Assembly: GCF_949298305.1 (NCBI RefSeq)
Contig: NZ_CASFWU010000017.1
Coordinates: forward strand, 1-57,788
Length of the DNA: 57,788 nt
Reading direction: 5' to 3'
Source: an uncultured Bacteroides sp.
GTDB lineage: Bacteria; Bacteroidota; Bacteroidia; Bacteroidales; Bacteroidaceae
This document shows positions 17,023 to 24,881 of this stretch, one piece after another. The position numbers and the translations under genes are program-made. Positions within the stretch are counted from its first letter, which is position 1; every line of letters starts with the position of its first letter. The notes under the pieces were generated by a model. The model saw nothing but the letters and a program-made list of their open reading frames with translations, did not search any database and was not told the DNA's origin.

Positions 17023-18351
17023 TTAGAGTGTATGCGTGATGTAGCGCATCTTATAATAATTGTAGACAACGTTGATGCGCGCGTTCACCAGCGCCAGGTC
17101 GGCACTGAGCTTCATGTTGCCGGCATCGAGCATGTCGGTCAGCAGGGCGAGGTCGTTCTCGTAGCGGTTGCTGGTCACGCGGTAGTTCTCGTCGGCCAGC
17201 TGTACACTCTTCTCCTGCGTGCGCAGGTCGGTGAAGGAGGTCAGGAAGTTCACGTAGCCTGCCTGTACGGCATTCTCCACCTGCTCGGCTGCCAGTTCGT
17301 GTTCTTCCTGCGCCTTGCGGGCGTTCAGGCGTGCCTGCTTCAGCTTCTTGTTGTTCTTGAAGAGCGAGGACAGATTGTACTTCACGCCCACGCCTACGTA
17401 CCAGTAGTTGAAGTTGTTGTCCAGCACGGGCACTTCGATGGTGATGGGGCCGTCCAGATGCTCGGCGGCTACCAGCGCCACCTTGGGCAGCAGCTCCGAA
17501 CGCTCCAGCTTCACCTGCTGCCTGCCCATCTCGACCGAAAGGCCGCTCTGTTGCAAGGCCAGGTTGCTTTGCAGGGCCATCTGCTGCCAGTCGCTTTCGG
17601 CCAGCACAGGCACGTCGGACGAGAGCAGCGTGGTGTCGGGGACAATCTCGGTGCCGGCCGGCAGATGCAGGGTGGTCACCAGCTGGTGGTTCATGATGCG
17701 GCGGGCGTCTTCCACCTGCGCCAGTTGCAGCTTCAGCGTTTCGCGTTGCAGCTCGTAGCGGGTGATGTCGTTCTTCAGGGCGGTTCCCTGGTTGCGGCGT
17801 GCCTCCATGTTGCGGATGACCTGCTCGGCCAGTTCCAGGTTCTTCTGCAAGACCCGACGCTGGTTGCCCAGCTTGTAGATGTTCAGGTAGTAGCCTATCA
17901 GCAGGAAGCGGATTTCCTGACGGTTCTTCTGCGCGTCCAGTCCTGCCATCTGCTGGCCCAGTTCGGCCAGGGCAATGCTGCCGCTCACCGCGCCACCGGC
18001 GTAGATCACCTGTTGCGCCTCGAGGGCGAAGTTGTTGCCGAAGTGGGGCATGTCGATATTCATGCCGTTGCTGAAGTCGCGGTCCCACAGGCGGCCGTCG
18101 CCCAGATAGCTGACCGACAGCGAGGCGGAGACATCGGGCAGGCGCTGTGCCTTGGCGGCCTGCAGCGCTTGGTCGGCAGCCTCGCGGGCGGTGGAATAGG
18201 TTTGGATACTCTTGCTGTTTTCGTCGGCCAGGCGGAACATCTCATCGACGCCCAACAGGCGGCCCGACGAAGCGGACTGGGCGTAAAGGCCCGGACTGCA
18301 CAGCACTGCCGCACACAGCGCCATGAGTCCTTTTCTGTAACTCATAGACAT
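17023..18351 (-). CDS. TolC family outer membrane efflux protein
   Basis: 442 aa from MSMSYRKGLMALC; an upstream in-frame Met at 18420 adds residues that do not look like a signal. Signal peptide ends LYAQ. The body shows the TolC pattern: two long helical repeats (RLADENSKSIQTYSTAREAA; LADENYRVTSNRYENDLALLTDMLDA) and strands VSASLSVSYLG and VGVGVKYNL. First gene of the operon with HlyD and MFS partners. A 184-bp repeat separates it from hlyD, which could affect relative expression. Confidence 0.92.
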   Translation of the reverse strand: MSMSYRKGLMALCAAVLCSPGLYAQSASSGRLLGVDEMFRLADENSKSIQTYSTAREAADQALQAAKAQRLPDVSASLSVSYLGDGRLWDRDFSNGMNIDMPHFGNNFALEAQQVIYAGGAVSGSIALAELGQQMAGLDAQKNRQEIRFLLIGYYLNIYKLGNQRRVLQKNLELAEQVIRNMEARRNQGTALKNDITRYELQRETLKLQLAQVEDARRIMNHQLVTTLHLPAGTEIVPDTTLLSSDVPVLAESDWQQMALQSNLALQQSGLSVEMGRQQVKLERSELLPKVALVAAEHLDGPITIEVPVLDNNFNYWYVGVGVKYNLSSLFKNNKKLKQARLNARKAQEEHELAAEQVENAVQAGYVNFLTSFTDLRTQEKSVQLADENYRVTSNRYENDLALLTDMLDAGNMKLSADLALVNARINVVYNYYKMRYITHTL

Positions 18352-18723
18352 GAAATAAATGTAATAAAAAAGATAAGGGTTACGGTCGTACGGACAGGAC
18401 ACCGGGCCTTCTGCCGGCACACGACGACACGACCTGCCGCCGGACAGCCCGCAAGACCTGAATAAGAAATTGAAATCGGATGGGAAATGCTTCCGCCCAC
18501 CGGACGGAAGGAACAGGTATTAAATCAGAGCAGCCACACCCCAGGCATGGAAGTCGTGTATCTTGTTCTGATAACGGATGGCGATGTGGTAAAAACGTAT
18601 TTTCATTCTGACTTTCTTTTTCCTGCTGGTTTGCGGGCGCAAAGGTACGAAATCAGACACATAAGTTGTAACCTTAGGAAGGTCTACTTATAACATTGTT
18701 TAACAAGACGGGAGGCAATCCGG
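18352..18723. other. Gene-free stretch between DUF721 gene and tolC
   Basis: No coding frame supported. It contains the predicted tolC promoter box at 18640-18647 and otherwise no repeat of the families seen elsewhere. Confidence 0.6.
18640..18647 (-). promoter_or_regulatory. -7 box for the tolC-hlyD-MFS operon
   Basis: Reads TACCTTTG on the minus strand, a perfect TAnnTTTG. It implies a leader of about 285 nt before tolC. Confidence 0.55.
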
Positions 18724-19014
18724 TCAACGGAAAATGATGTTGGTAATCACCTGCGCACCGACGTGGCGGTTCAGGTTGCGCACCAGCAGTTCGCGGCCCA
18801 TCATCAGCTCCTGCCGCAGGGCTGCCGAAGTGAGGTGTACGTAAAGCACCTGGTTCCTGATGTAAAGCTCGCGAGTGTACGAGGCTATCGTAGGCCCCAG
18901 CACTTCGGGCCAGGCGTTGATGAGCCGCCGTTCGTTGAGCGGCGACTCCAGACTCTCCTGGCGCAGGTACTGGCGGATCAGGGCGCCTATCTGCTCGGCA
19001 TCGTTCCGCTTCAT
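18724..19014 (-). CDS. DUF721/DciA-like protein
   Basis: 96 aa. The pattern LINAWPEVLGPTIASYTRELYIRNQVLYVHLTSAALRQELMMGRELLVRNLN is the DUF721 signature (a KH-like fold related to DciA helicase loaders). It starts in a 4-bp overlap with the recF stop, a layout conserved in Bacteroidetes, which fits a role in replication or repair. No membrane or signal sequences. Confidence 0.9.
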   Translation of the reverse strand: MKRNDAEQIGALIRQYLRQESLESPLNERRLINAWPEVLGPTIASYTRELYIRNQVLYVHLTSAALRQELMMGRELLVRNLNRHVGAQVITNIIFR

Positions 19015-20123
19015 GCTTCCTCCTCCCTCATTTCGCTCACTTCGCCCTGCTCCACGCGGAACATCCTGTAGTCGCTGCCCACCTTGTGCAGAATGCGGTC
19101 GAGGTGTTCGCGGTTGGTATCGGTGATGAATATCTGCCCGAAGCTGTCGCCCGCCACGAGCTTGATGATCTGTTCCACGCGCGAGGCGTCAAGCTTGTCG
19201 AAGATGTCGTCAAGCAACAGCAACGGCACGGTCGAGCCTGTCCGCTTCAGGAAGTCGAACTGCGCCAGCTTCAGCGCCACCAGGTACGTCTTGTTCTGCC
19301 CCTGCGAGCCCTCGCGCTTGATGGGGAAGTCGCCCAGCAGCATGTTCAGTTCGTCCTTGTGCACCCCGCGCAGCGAATAGCCCATGATGCGGTCGCGCTC
19401 GCGGCTGGCCTTCAGCACTTCGAGCAGCGAGGCGCCGCGTGCGTGCGAATCATAGGTCAGCCCCACCCGCTCCTTGTCCTGCGAGATGAACGAATAGAAG
19501 TTCTGGAAAATGGGGATGAACTCGCGGATGAAGGTTTCGCGCTTTCTGAATACCACTTCGCCCGTCTGCGCCATCATCTCCTCCCAAACCAGCAGCAGCT
19601 CGTCCTCGACGGGCGTTTCGCTCTTCAACAGGACATTGCGCTGAGCCAGCGCCTTGTTGTAGCGTATCAGCGCCTCAAGATACTCCTTGTCGTACTGCGA
19701 GATGACCACATCCATAAAGCGGCGGCGCTCGTCGCTTCCCCCGGCAATCAGGTCCGAATCGGCAGGCGACACCATCACCAGCGGCAGGAAGCCGATATGG
19801 TCGGACAGGCGGGTGTACTCTTTCTTGTTGCGCTTGAACTGCTTCTTCTGCCGGCGCTTCATGCCGCAGTATATCTCCTCCGGACTTCCGTCGGCAGCCT
19901 CGTAGAACCCCTGGATGACGAAGAAGTCGGCATCGTGGCGGATGTTCTGCGAATCGATGGGATTGCCCGCGCTCTTGCAGAACGACAGGTAATAGACGGT
20001 ATCCAGCAGGTTGGTCTTGCCCATGCCGTTCTGCCCGAAAAAGCAGTTCAGTTTGGGCGAAAAAGACAGCTCTACCTGCTCCAAATTCTTATAGTTAAGT
20101 ACGGATAGACGTTTCAGTATCAT
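19011..20123 (-). CDS. recF: DNA replication/repair protein RecF
   Basis: 370 aa, the usual RecF size. Walker A GQNGMGKT at residues 30-37 in LNCFFGQNGMGKTNLLD, signature-like EGSQGQNKTYLVALKLAQ, and Walker B VPLLLLDDIFDKLDASR. RecF is an SMC-like ATPase that loads RecA at gapped DNA with RecO and RecR. Translation is coupled to the DUF721 gene. The promoter box TACTTTTG (20145-20152, minus) gives a short leader. Confidence 0.95.
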   Translation of the reverse strand: MILKRLSVLNYKNLEQVELSFSPKLNCFFGQNGMGKTNLLDTVYYLSFCKSAGNPIDSQNIRHDADFFVIQGFYEAADGSPEEIYCGMKRRQKKQFKRNKKEYTRLSDHIGFLPLVMVSPADSDLIAGGSDERRRFMDVVISQYDKEYLEALIRYNKALAQRNVLLKSETPVEDELLLVWEEMMAQTGEVVFRKRETFIREFIPIFQNFYSFISQDKERVGLTYDSHARGASLLEVLKASRERDRIMGYSLRGVHKDELNMLLGDFPIKREGSQGQNKTYLVALKLAQFDFLKRTGSTVPLLLLDDIFDKLDASRVEQIIKLVAGDSFGQIFITDTNREHLDRILHKVGSDYRMFRVEQGEVSEMREEEA

Positions 20124-20144
20124 AAATTAAGACGAGTTTGCTTG

Positions 20145-20152
20145 CAAAAGTA
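20145..20152 (-). promoter_or_regulatory. -7 box for recF
   Basis: TACTTTTG on the minus strand, 21 bp upstream of the recF ATG. Confidence 0.55.
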
Positions 20153-20226
20153 GGAAGTTTTTCGGGCTTTTCGGAAGCGAAACAAAAAAAGATGCCGCTA
20201 AATTTCGTTGATAGCTATAAAAAACT

Positions 20227-20234
20227 TACTTTTG
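20227..20234 (+). promoter_or_regulatory. -7 box for the TPR protein gene
   Basis: TACTTTTG, with a -33-like TTTC 20 bp upstream (20203-20206). The ATG is at 20282. Confidence 0.6.
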
Positions 20235-20281
20235 CGGGTCGAAATCCCAATTAAGAATAATAACAAAAAGTAAATATAAAA

Positions 20282-20965
20282 ATGGCAGAACAAAAGAAGA
20301 CGAACGAAGCTCTGAACATGGAAGAGGCTCTGACCCAGTCGGAAGCATTCCTTCTCAAAAACAAGAAAGCGATTATCGGTGCCATCGTGGCCATCATCAT
20401 TGTAGTGGCAGGCGTGCTGATGTACAAGAATCTCTACGTTGAACCCCGCGAAGAGAAGGCACAGGCAGCCCTGTTCAAAGGACAGGAATATTTCGAGGCC
20501 GACCAATACGAACAGGCACTGAACGGCGACAGCATCGGCTATGCAGGCTTCCTGAAGGTGGCCGAAGAATACAGCGGCACCGACGCAGCCAACCTGGCCA
20601 AAGCCTACGCAGGCATCTGCTACGCACACCTCGGCAAATATGACGAAGCCATCAAGGCTCTCGACAGCTTCAGCGGCAGCGACCAGCTGGTGGCTCCTGC
20701 CATGAAAGGCGCCATGGGCAACTGCTACGCACAGGTGGGCCAGCTGGACAAAGCCGTAGACCTGTTGCTGCAAGCAGCCGACGAAGCCAACAGCAACGCC
20801 ATCAGCCCCATCTACCTGCAACAGGCCGGCGAAATCCTGGTCAAGCAAGGCAAGTACGATGACGCCATCAAAGCCTACACCACCATCAAGGACAAATACT
20901 TCCGTTCATACCAGTCTATGAACATTGACAAGTATATCGAGCAGGCCAAACTTCTGAAGAAGTAA
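20282..20965 (+). CDS. Membrane-anchored tetratricopeptide repeat protein
   Basis: 227 aa. A charged N-terminus is followed by one membrane segment (KAIIGAIVAIIIVVAGVLMY, about residues 30-49), then TPR units (AYAGICYAHLGKYDEAIKAL; GAMGNCYAQVGQLDKAVDLLLQ; IYLQQAGEILVKQGKYDDAIKAY). This matches the YfgM-like/TPR_21 proteins that sit between recF and ribH in Bacteroidetes and face the periplasm. The partner is unknown. Codon use is that of a well-expressed gene. Confidence 0.9.
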   Translation: MAEQKKTNEALNMEEALTQSEAFLLKNKKAIIGAIVAIIIVVAGVLMYKNLYVEPREEKAQAALFKGQEYFEADQYEQALNGDSIGYAGFLKVAEEYSGTDAANLAKAYAGICYAHLGKYDEAIKALDSFSGSDQLVAPAMKGAMGNCYAQVGQLDKAVDLLLQAADEANSNAISPIYLQQAGEILVKQGKYDDAIKAYTTIKDKYFRSYQSMNIDKYIEQAKLLKK

Positions 20966-21002
20966 GGCTGGCTACACCTTATTATATATAAGAACATCTG
21001 CG

Positions 21003-21065
21003 GGCACGGATTGCATGGACAAGACACGGAACTAAACCAACCGTGAAATCCGTGTAATCCGTGCC
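21003..21065. repeat. Long inverted repeat (GGCACGGATTACACGG family), copy 1
   Basis: The left arm begins GGCACGGATTGCATGG; the right arm read backwards begins GGCACGGATTACACGG. It lies between the TPR and ribH genes. Two further copies are at 31480-31550 and 31599-31668. Confidence 0.75.
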
Positions 21066-21111
21066 TGTTTTTACTCATATTCATTCCCCCCTCTCTTATA
21101 AACCCACCAAT

Positions 21112-21606
21112 ATGGCTACAGCTTATCACAACCTTTCCGACTACGACTTCAATTCCGTCCCCAACGCAGAGAACATGAAATTCGGCATTGTAGTCTCCGA
21201 ATGGAACTACAACATAACAGGAGCCCTGCTGGACGGCGCCGTCAAAACGCTGAAAAAGCACGGTGCCAAAGACGAGAACATCCTGATAAAGACCGTGCCC
21301 GGCAGCTTTGAGCTGACCTTCGGAGCCAACCAGATTATCGAATACAGCGAAGTGGATGCCGTCATCGCACTGGGCTGCGTAGTCCGCGGCGACACCCCGC
21401 ACTTCGACTACGTCTGCATGGGAGCCACACAGGGCATCGCCCAACTGAACGCAAGCGGCGACGTGCCGGTCATCTACGGACTGATAACAACCAACACCAT
21501 GGAACAGGCCGAAGACCGTGCCGGAGGCAAATTGGGCAACAAAGGCGACGAATGTGCAATTACTGCAATAAAAATGGTGGATTTCGCTTGGAGTTTACAA
21601 AAATAG
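21112..21606 (+). CDS. ribH: 6,7-dimethyl-8-ribityllumazine synthase
   Basis: 164 aa from MATAYHNLSDYDF. It carries the lumazine synthase landmarks: FGIVVSEWNYNIT (substrate-binding Trp/Asn region), TVPGSFELTFGANQII (PGSFE), ALGCVVRGDTPHFDYV (GDT.HFDYV, catalytic His) and PVIYGLITTNTMEQAEDRAG. It condenses 5-amino-6-ribitylaminouracil with dihydroxybutanone phosphate in riboflavin synthesis. A long-inverted-repeat element separates it from the TPR gene. The tRNA promoter overlaps just past its stop codon. Confidence 0.97.
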   Translation: MATAYHNLSDYDFNSVPNAENMKFGIVVSEWNYNITGALLDGAVKTLKKHGAKDENILIKTVPGSFELTFGANQIIEYSEVDAVIALGCVVRGDTPHFDYVCMGATQGIAQLNASGDVPVIYGLITTNTMEQAEDRAGGKLGNKGDECAITAIKMVDFAWSLQK

Positions 21607-21609
21607 TCG

Positions 21610-21617
21610 TATCTTTG
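21610..21617 (+). promoter_or_regulatory. -7 box of the tRNA-Tyr/tRNA-Gly transcript
   Basis: TATCTTTG, perfect TAnnTTTG, 3 bp after the ribH stop and 52 bp before tRNA-Tyr. Confidence 0.65.
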
Positions 21618-21668
21618 CACCGCAATTGAGAAACGAAGGCACTTCGCCCAAGTGGCTCAGGAGCAAAA

Positions 21669-21751
21669 GGGCAAATACCAGAGTGGCCAAATGGGGCAGA
21701 CTGTAAATCTGCTGGCTTACGCCTTCGGTGGTTCGAATCCATCTTTGCCCA
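21669..21751 (+). tRNA. tRNA-Tyr (GTA)
   Basis: 83 nt. Acceptor GGGCAAA pairs with TTTGCCC (21744-21750), discriminator A at 21751. The anticodon GTA is at 21703-21705 in loop CTGTAAA. A long variable arm (class II) and the T-loop GGTTCGAATCC fit tRNA-Tyr. CCA is not encoded. Confidence 0.97.
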
Positions 21752-21760
21752 CACAAATTT

Positions 21761-21833
21761 GCGGAAGTAGCTCAGTTGATAGAGCATTAGCCTTCCAAGC
21801 TGAGGGTCGCGGGTTTGAGTCCCGTCTTCCGCT
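21761..21833 (+). tRNA. tRNA-Gly (TCC)
   Basis: 73 nt. Acceptor GCGGAAG pairs with CTTCCGC (21826-21832), discriminator T at 21833. The anticodon TCC is at 21794-21796 in loop CTTCCAA; T-loop GGGTTTGAGTCCC. It follows tRNA-Tyr after 9 bp and is cotranscribed. CCA is not encoded. Confidence 0.97.
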
Positions 21834-21841
21834 CTTCAGAG

Positions 21842-21885
21842 AATCAGATAGTTATCGCAAGATTTCTATCTGATTTTCGCTTTTA
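21842..21885 (+). terminator. Terminator after the tRNA pair
   Basis: A perfect 10-bp stem AATCAGATAG / CTATCTGATT (21842-21851 and 21866-21875) is followed by TTCGCTTTT. Confidence 0.6.
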
Positions 21886-21936
21886 AGGGGCGGCGCCAAA
21901 CCGCGTCCGCCTCCGCCACCTATCCCGTCAAGAACC

Positions 21937-22537
21937 ATGAAAACGGGTCAACCGCTTCATTTCACACATCGACATCCACCTCTTGCGCGACCTGTGCCTC
22001 CAGCAGGGCAGTCCCGCCCCGTTCGCCCGGAACGAATACTTCCTGCGCGAGGGCGAGGTGTCCGACCGCATCGGCTACGTGGAGTCCGGCATCTTCCGCT
22101 ACACCACCCGGAACCGCACCGAACGGCGGGAATACAACGTGGGGCTCGTCTTCCCCGGCGAGTTCATCGCCGACTATCCCTCGTGCCTCTACGGACTGGC
22201 GTCCGAAACCAACATCCAGGCCGTCACCCCCTGCCGCGTCCACCTCTGCCCCGCCGCCAGGCTGTCCGCACACTACGAAACGGGCATGGACGGGCAGCGC
22301 ACGGGACGCGTCATCATGGAGCAACTTTTCCTGGACGTCTACGCCCGCTACCTCGACATGTTCCGCCTCACGCCCGAAGAGCGCTGCCTCCAGCTGCTGG
22401 AGCGTTGCCCCGACCTCCCGCAACTGCTGCCCGTCAAGGAGATTGCCTCCTACCTGCACATCACACCCACGCACCTGAGCCGCATCCGGCACCGCCAGAC
22501 TTTCGGGACGGACAAGACACAGACGGATGCGGAGTGA
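21937..22537 (+). CDS. Crp/Fnr family regulator with an apparent frameshift at codon 2
   Basis: The conserved reading frame is open from 21941 to 22537 (about 198 codons): FISHIDIHLLRDLCLQQG, the cyclic-nucleotide-type beta-roll (NEYFLREGEVSDRIGYVESGIFRY, YNVGLVFPGEFIADYPS) and a C-terminal HTH (VKEIASYLHITPTHLSRIR). This frame has no ATG. The ATG at 21937 is followed by AAAA; removing one A gives MKRVNRFISHIDI and joins the frame perfectly. As given, translation from that ATG enters another frame. A TTG at 21983 would drop about 15 conserved residues. So it is a recent mutation, an assembly error or a non-standard start. Two genes downstream share an operator that this protein could bind. 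Confidence 0.75.
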
Positions 22538-22543
22538 GTCGGG

Positions 22544-22605
22544 CCCAACCTGTGTTGAGACTTACGCCGCCCTGTTGGAAGCATGGAGGAAAAAGCCTAT
22601 ATTTG
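22544..22605 (+). promoter_or_regulatory. Palindromic operator and promoter, copy 1
   Basis: A 16-bp dyad CCCAACCTGTGTTGAG (22544-22559), TTGG at 22575-22578 and TATATTTG at 22598-22605 (19-bp spacer). It drives the gene at 22645. The same parts in the same register occur at 23320-23381. Confidence 0.7.
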
Positions 22606-22644
22606 CCCCACCAAAGCCATTATCTCTCAAACCATGAAGAATAC

Positions 22645-23298
22645 ATGATGGAAATGAAACAGATACTCAATGACTGGCAAGGGCTGTTCCCTGCCTTATC
22701 CCCGTACACTCCCTCTACCCTTTACACGAAGGCCGATTTCGTCCTGATGGGGCTCCGGCTGGAGAAAGTCATGTCCGACACCTACCGGGTCATTCTGGAA
22801 TGCCTGCCGCTGTGGGAACAGGATAAAAGCAGCATGAAGATACCCGTCTTTTCATGGGAACTCTATGACAAGAAAGGCATGCAGTTCTTCATCAAGACTT
22901 CCTTGCACGAACATCTGTTCCCGACAGCCGCCGGGTGTGCCGAAGAACAGTTCGGAGCACTTCTGAAAGAAAACATCCTGGCGGGCGACCTGTGCCGGTG
23001 CATCCGGAAGGCCTCCGCTACGTTTGCAAACTGGCACCGTATCCTGACATTCAAGCTCGTGTTGGCCACTTATTTGAACGACGCCCGCTTCCTTGCAGAA
23101 GTAAGGCAGGAGATAGAAACGGAAACCGGGCATTGGGATTCGGACAGATTCGCCGCGCTGTTCCGGAAGTCCAAGGAAGAATGGAAAGCCGACCTATACC
23201 GTCGGTTTGAAGACAGAGAGGCGCTGCTCGAACGTATTCAGACCCACATGGATGACAAGAAGATAGCCAGGTTGAAGCCGTCTCATATCTTGTTGTAA
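22645..23298 (+). CDS. Hypothetical protein
   Basis: 217 aa from tandem ATGs at 22645/22648. No signal peptide or membrane segment is seen. The sequence is soluble and rich in charged and aromatic residues (DTYRVILECLPLWEQDKSS, FSWELYDKKGMQFFIKTSL), with a helical, highly charged C-terminal third (RKSKEEWKADLYRRFEDREALLERI). I do not recognise a family. A promoter with a palindromic operator, shared with the next gene, lies directly upstream, which suggests common control by the neighbouring Crp-type regulator. The same frame is open far upstream through the regulator gene, but that part is not coding. Confidence 0.8.
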   Translation: MMEMKQILNDWQGLFPALSPYTPSTLYTKADFVLMGLRLEKVMSDTYRVILECLPLWEQDKSSMKIPVFSWELYDKKGMQFFIKTSLHEHLFPTAAGCAEEQFGALLKENILAGDLCRCIRKASATFANWHRILTFKLVLATYLNDARFLAEVRQEIETETGHWDSDRFAALFRKSKEEWKADLYRRFEDREALLERIQTHMDDKKIARLKPSHILL

Positions 23299-23319
23299 CC
23301 GGAAGAATCGCAGCAAACC

Positions 23320-23381
23320 CTCAACATAGGTTGAGAGTTCCGGCGCGCTGTTGGACGAACGGGACGGATTTCATAACTTTG
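23320..23381 (+). promoter_or_regulatory. Palindromic operator and promoter, copy 2
   Basis: A perfect dyad CTCAAC-ATAG-GTTGAG (23320-23335), TTGG at 23351-23354 and TAACTTTG at 23374-23381 (19-bp spacer). The dyad-to-box distance is 54 bp, identical to copy 1. The dyad centre falls near -57, a position used by Crp-type activators. Confidence 0.75.
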
Positions 23382-23414
23382 TCTGCCATATTACAAACCT
23401 AAAAACCACTGATT

Positions 23415-24221
23415 ATGAAAACAACCTATCTGATGGGAATGCTTTTTGCTTTCCTTTGCATCGTTGCTTTGGCAGGATGCAGTGATGAAGAGAACAATCC
23501 GCTCCGCTTCGACCTCTCTGCCGATACGGACAACACCGTAGACGTATGTTTCCCCCGCAGTGAAGAGGACGGGAGCGCAGGCGCCGTCACCATCCTGGGT
23601 GGCGACGGCAGCTACACCGCGCAGTGCGACAACGCCGCCGTACTGAAAATCGACATGAAGTATCCCAATGCCTTCGTGTTCTACCCGCAGGACTGGGGCG
23701 AGGCACACGTCACCGTGACCGACGGCACGGGTGCGTCCATCATCCTGAAAGTGGTGGTTTACCAAAGCAAGCAAACGCTGACCGTCGGCTATATGGACGT
23801 CCTCATCACGGGAGGAGAGCAGCTGACGGAAGAACAGCAGGCCGCCCTCCGCGAGGAAGCGCTGGCCACCATCCCCGTGAAAAAGGCAGGCGGTGGCTAC
23901 CGGATGATATTCGACAATCCCCAAGACCCATACAGCGGCACGCTCTGCTTCTATCCCACGGAGATGGACAAGGAGGAAGAAATGGTGAAGGGTACTTTCA
24001 TCGTCAACTCCGACCGCAGCGAGGAGAATCCGTGGTACTACCGCTTCCTGCTGGAAGAGAAAGAACACGCACTGATATTGTTGCCTTATGAGGACAAGAA
24101 GGGAGTGACGAGAAACTACCTGATTCCTATTATGGCCCTGTTTGAAGATGTGACCGGACAGATTCCGACCTCCTATCCCGGCGTGAAGGTGTTTACACAG
24201 CAGGTCCTCTGGAAGCCCTGA
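23415..24221 (+). CDS. Lipoprotein, unknown function
   Basis: 268 aa. Lipoprotein signal with LAGC (Cys about residue 19), then a beta-rich, BACON/Ig-like-looking N-terminal part (VTILGGDGSYTAQCDNAAVLKIDM; DWGEAHVTVTDGTGASIILKV) and a C-terminal acidic domain with DKEEEMVKGTFIVNSDRSEENPWYYRF. No catalytic motif recognised. Likely surface or periplasmic. It shares operator and promoter layout with the preceding hypothetical gene. A hairpin terminator follows at 24306-24338. Confidence 0.85.
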   Translation: MKTTYLMGMLFAFLCIVALAGCSDEENNPLRFDLSADTDNTVDVCFPRSEEDGSAGAVTILGGDGSYTAQCDNAAVLKIDMKYPNAFVFYPQDWGEAHVTVTDGTGASIILKVVVYQSKQTLTVGYMDVLITGGEQLTEEQQAALREEALATIPVKKAGGGYRMIFDNPQDPYSGTLCFYPTEMDKEEEMVKGTFIVNSDRSEENPWYYRFLLEEKEHALILLPYEDKKGVTRNYLIPIMALFEDVTGQIPTSYPGVKVFTQQVLWKP

Positions 24222-24305
24222 CGGCCTGCCGCCGGCCCGCTCAGACACCATCACTCAGTTTCACTCCCCCTCCTTTTATTATTACCGCCCTTTGCCAGTA
24301 TCGCA

Positions 24306-24338
24306 AAGCCTCCCTTGCCAGTACCGCAAAGGAGGCTT
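24306..24338 (+). terminator. Hairpin after the lipoprotein gene
   Basis: Stem AAGCCTCC / GGAGGCTT (24306-24313 and 24331-24338). The surrounding DNA repeats TTGCCAGTAYCGCAAAG twice, and a related CCTTTGCCACAGTATG plus GGAGGCTTTT occurs near 24470-24498. Confidence 0.5.
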
Positions 24339-24348
24339 CCGTAGTTTG

Positions 24349-24430
24349 TATTTCGAGCGAGATATAGAAATATTTCGAGCGAGATAATTATATATTTCGA
24401 GTGAAATAGTTTTCTATCCCACTCGAAATA
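24349..24430 (+). repeat. Four-unit palindromic array with 22-bp period
   Basis: Units of 16 bp start at 24349, 24371, 24393 and 24415: TATTTCGAGCGAGATA twice, TATTTCGAGTGAAATA, then TATCCCACTCGAAATA, which is the inverted form. Spacers are 6 bp and AT-rich. Unit 3 is a perfect TATTTC/GAAATA dyad. Confidence 0.85.
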
Positions 24431-24591
24431 AAAACATAGAACAGTAGCTTTATCGATGTGCGAAGGGAGCCTTTGCCACAGTATGAAAGGAGGCTTTTAC
24501 CGGCTCCCGTCCGAAGGTGCCACGCAGACATCCACGGTGCGTCCGCCCGCACACATCACCCAACGGCACACAGCTTTGGGGCTGATACAGA

Positions 24592-24649
24592 AAAAGCACC
24601 TCATGAACGGACGGCATCGCGCTTCGTTGCCCGTTCATGAGGTGCTTTT
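24592..24649. terminator. Strong bidirectional hairpin downstream of prfB
   Basis: A perfect 19-bp inverted repeat, AAAAGCACCTCATGAACGG (24592-24610) with its complement at 24631-24649, A-rich on the left and T-rich on the right. It could end the prfB transcript and anything reading rightward. Confidence 0.7.
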
Positions 24650-24655
24650 CTTACT

Positions 24656-24855
24656 CAAGTTTCGATTTTACCGAATTGAAAATCGGCGAAGCCAAACTTG
24701 CAGGAGTTAAAGGAGTTAAAAGGAGTTATCGCCCGTCTTGGACGGGCTTAGGAGTTAAAAGCCAATAGAGAAGCAAACAGCTCACCATGTATCGGCTTAA
24801 CTCCTTAACTTCTTAACTCCTGAACTACCAGAGAAATATCAAATCCGAAACTTGA
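24656..24855. repeat. GGAGTTAA-type structured repeat, copy C (inverted)
   Basis: Opposite orientation to copies A, B, D and E. Flanked by CAAGTTTCG / CCGAAACTTG terminal inverted repeats. It contains GGAGTTAAAGGAGTTAAAA, GGAGTTATC, hairpin GCCCGTC/GACGGGC, TTAGGAGTTAAAAGCCAATA and TATCGGCTTAACTCCTTAAC. Confidence 0.88.
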
Positions 24856-24881
24856 GTTTTCTTATTTCTGACCAAACAGCC

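Larger units (their letters stand above)
24222..24881. other. Gene-free stretch between the lipoprotein gene and prfB
   Basis: It contains a terminator, a four-unit 22-bp palindromic array, a second strong hairpin and repeat copy C. Short open frames here are not supported as genes. Confidence 0.75.

Noticed and set aside
21937..23298. A 453-codon open frame from the ATG at 21937 through both the Crp-type and the hypothetical gene.
   Set aside because: Its first 235 codons are the wrong frame of the regulator (Pro/Arg-rich, no domain); only the part from 22645 is coding.
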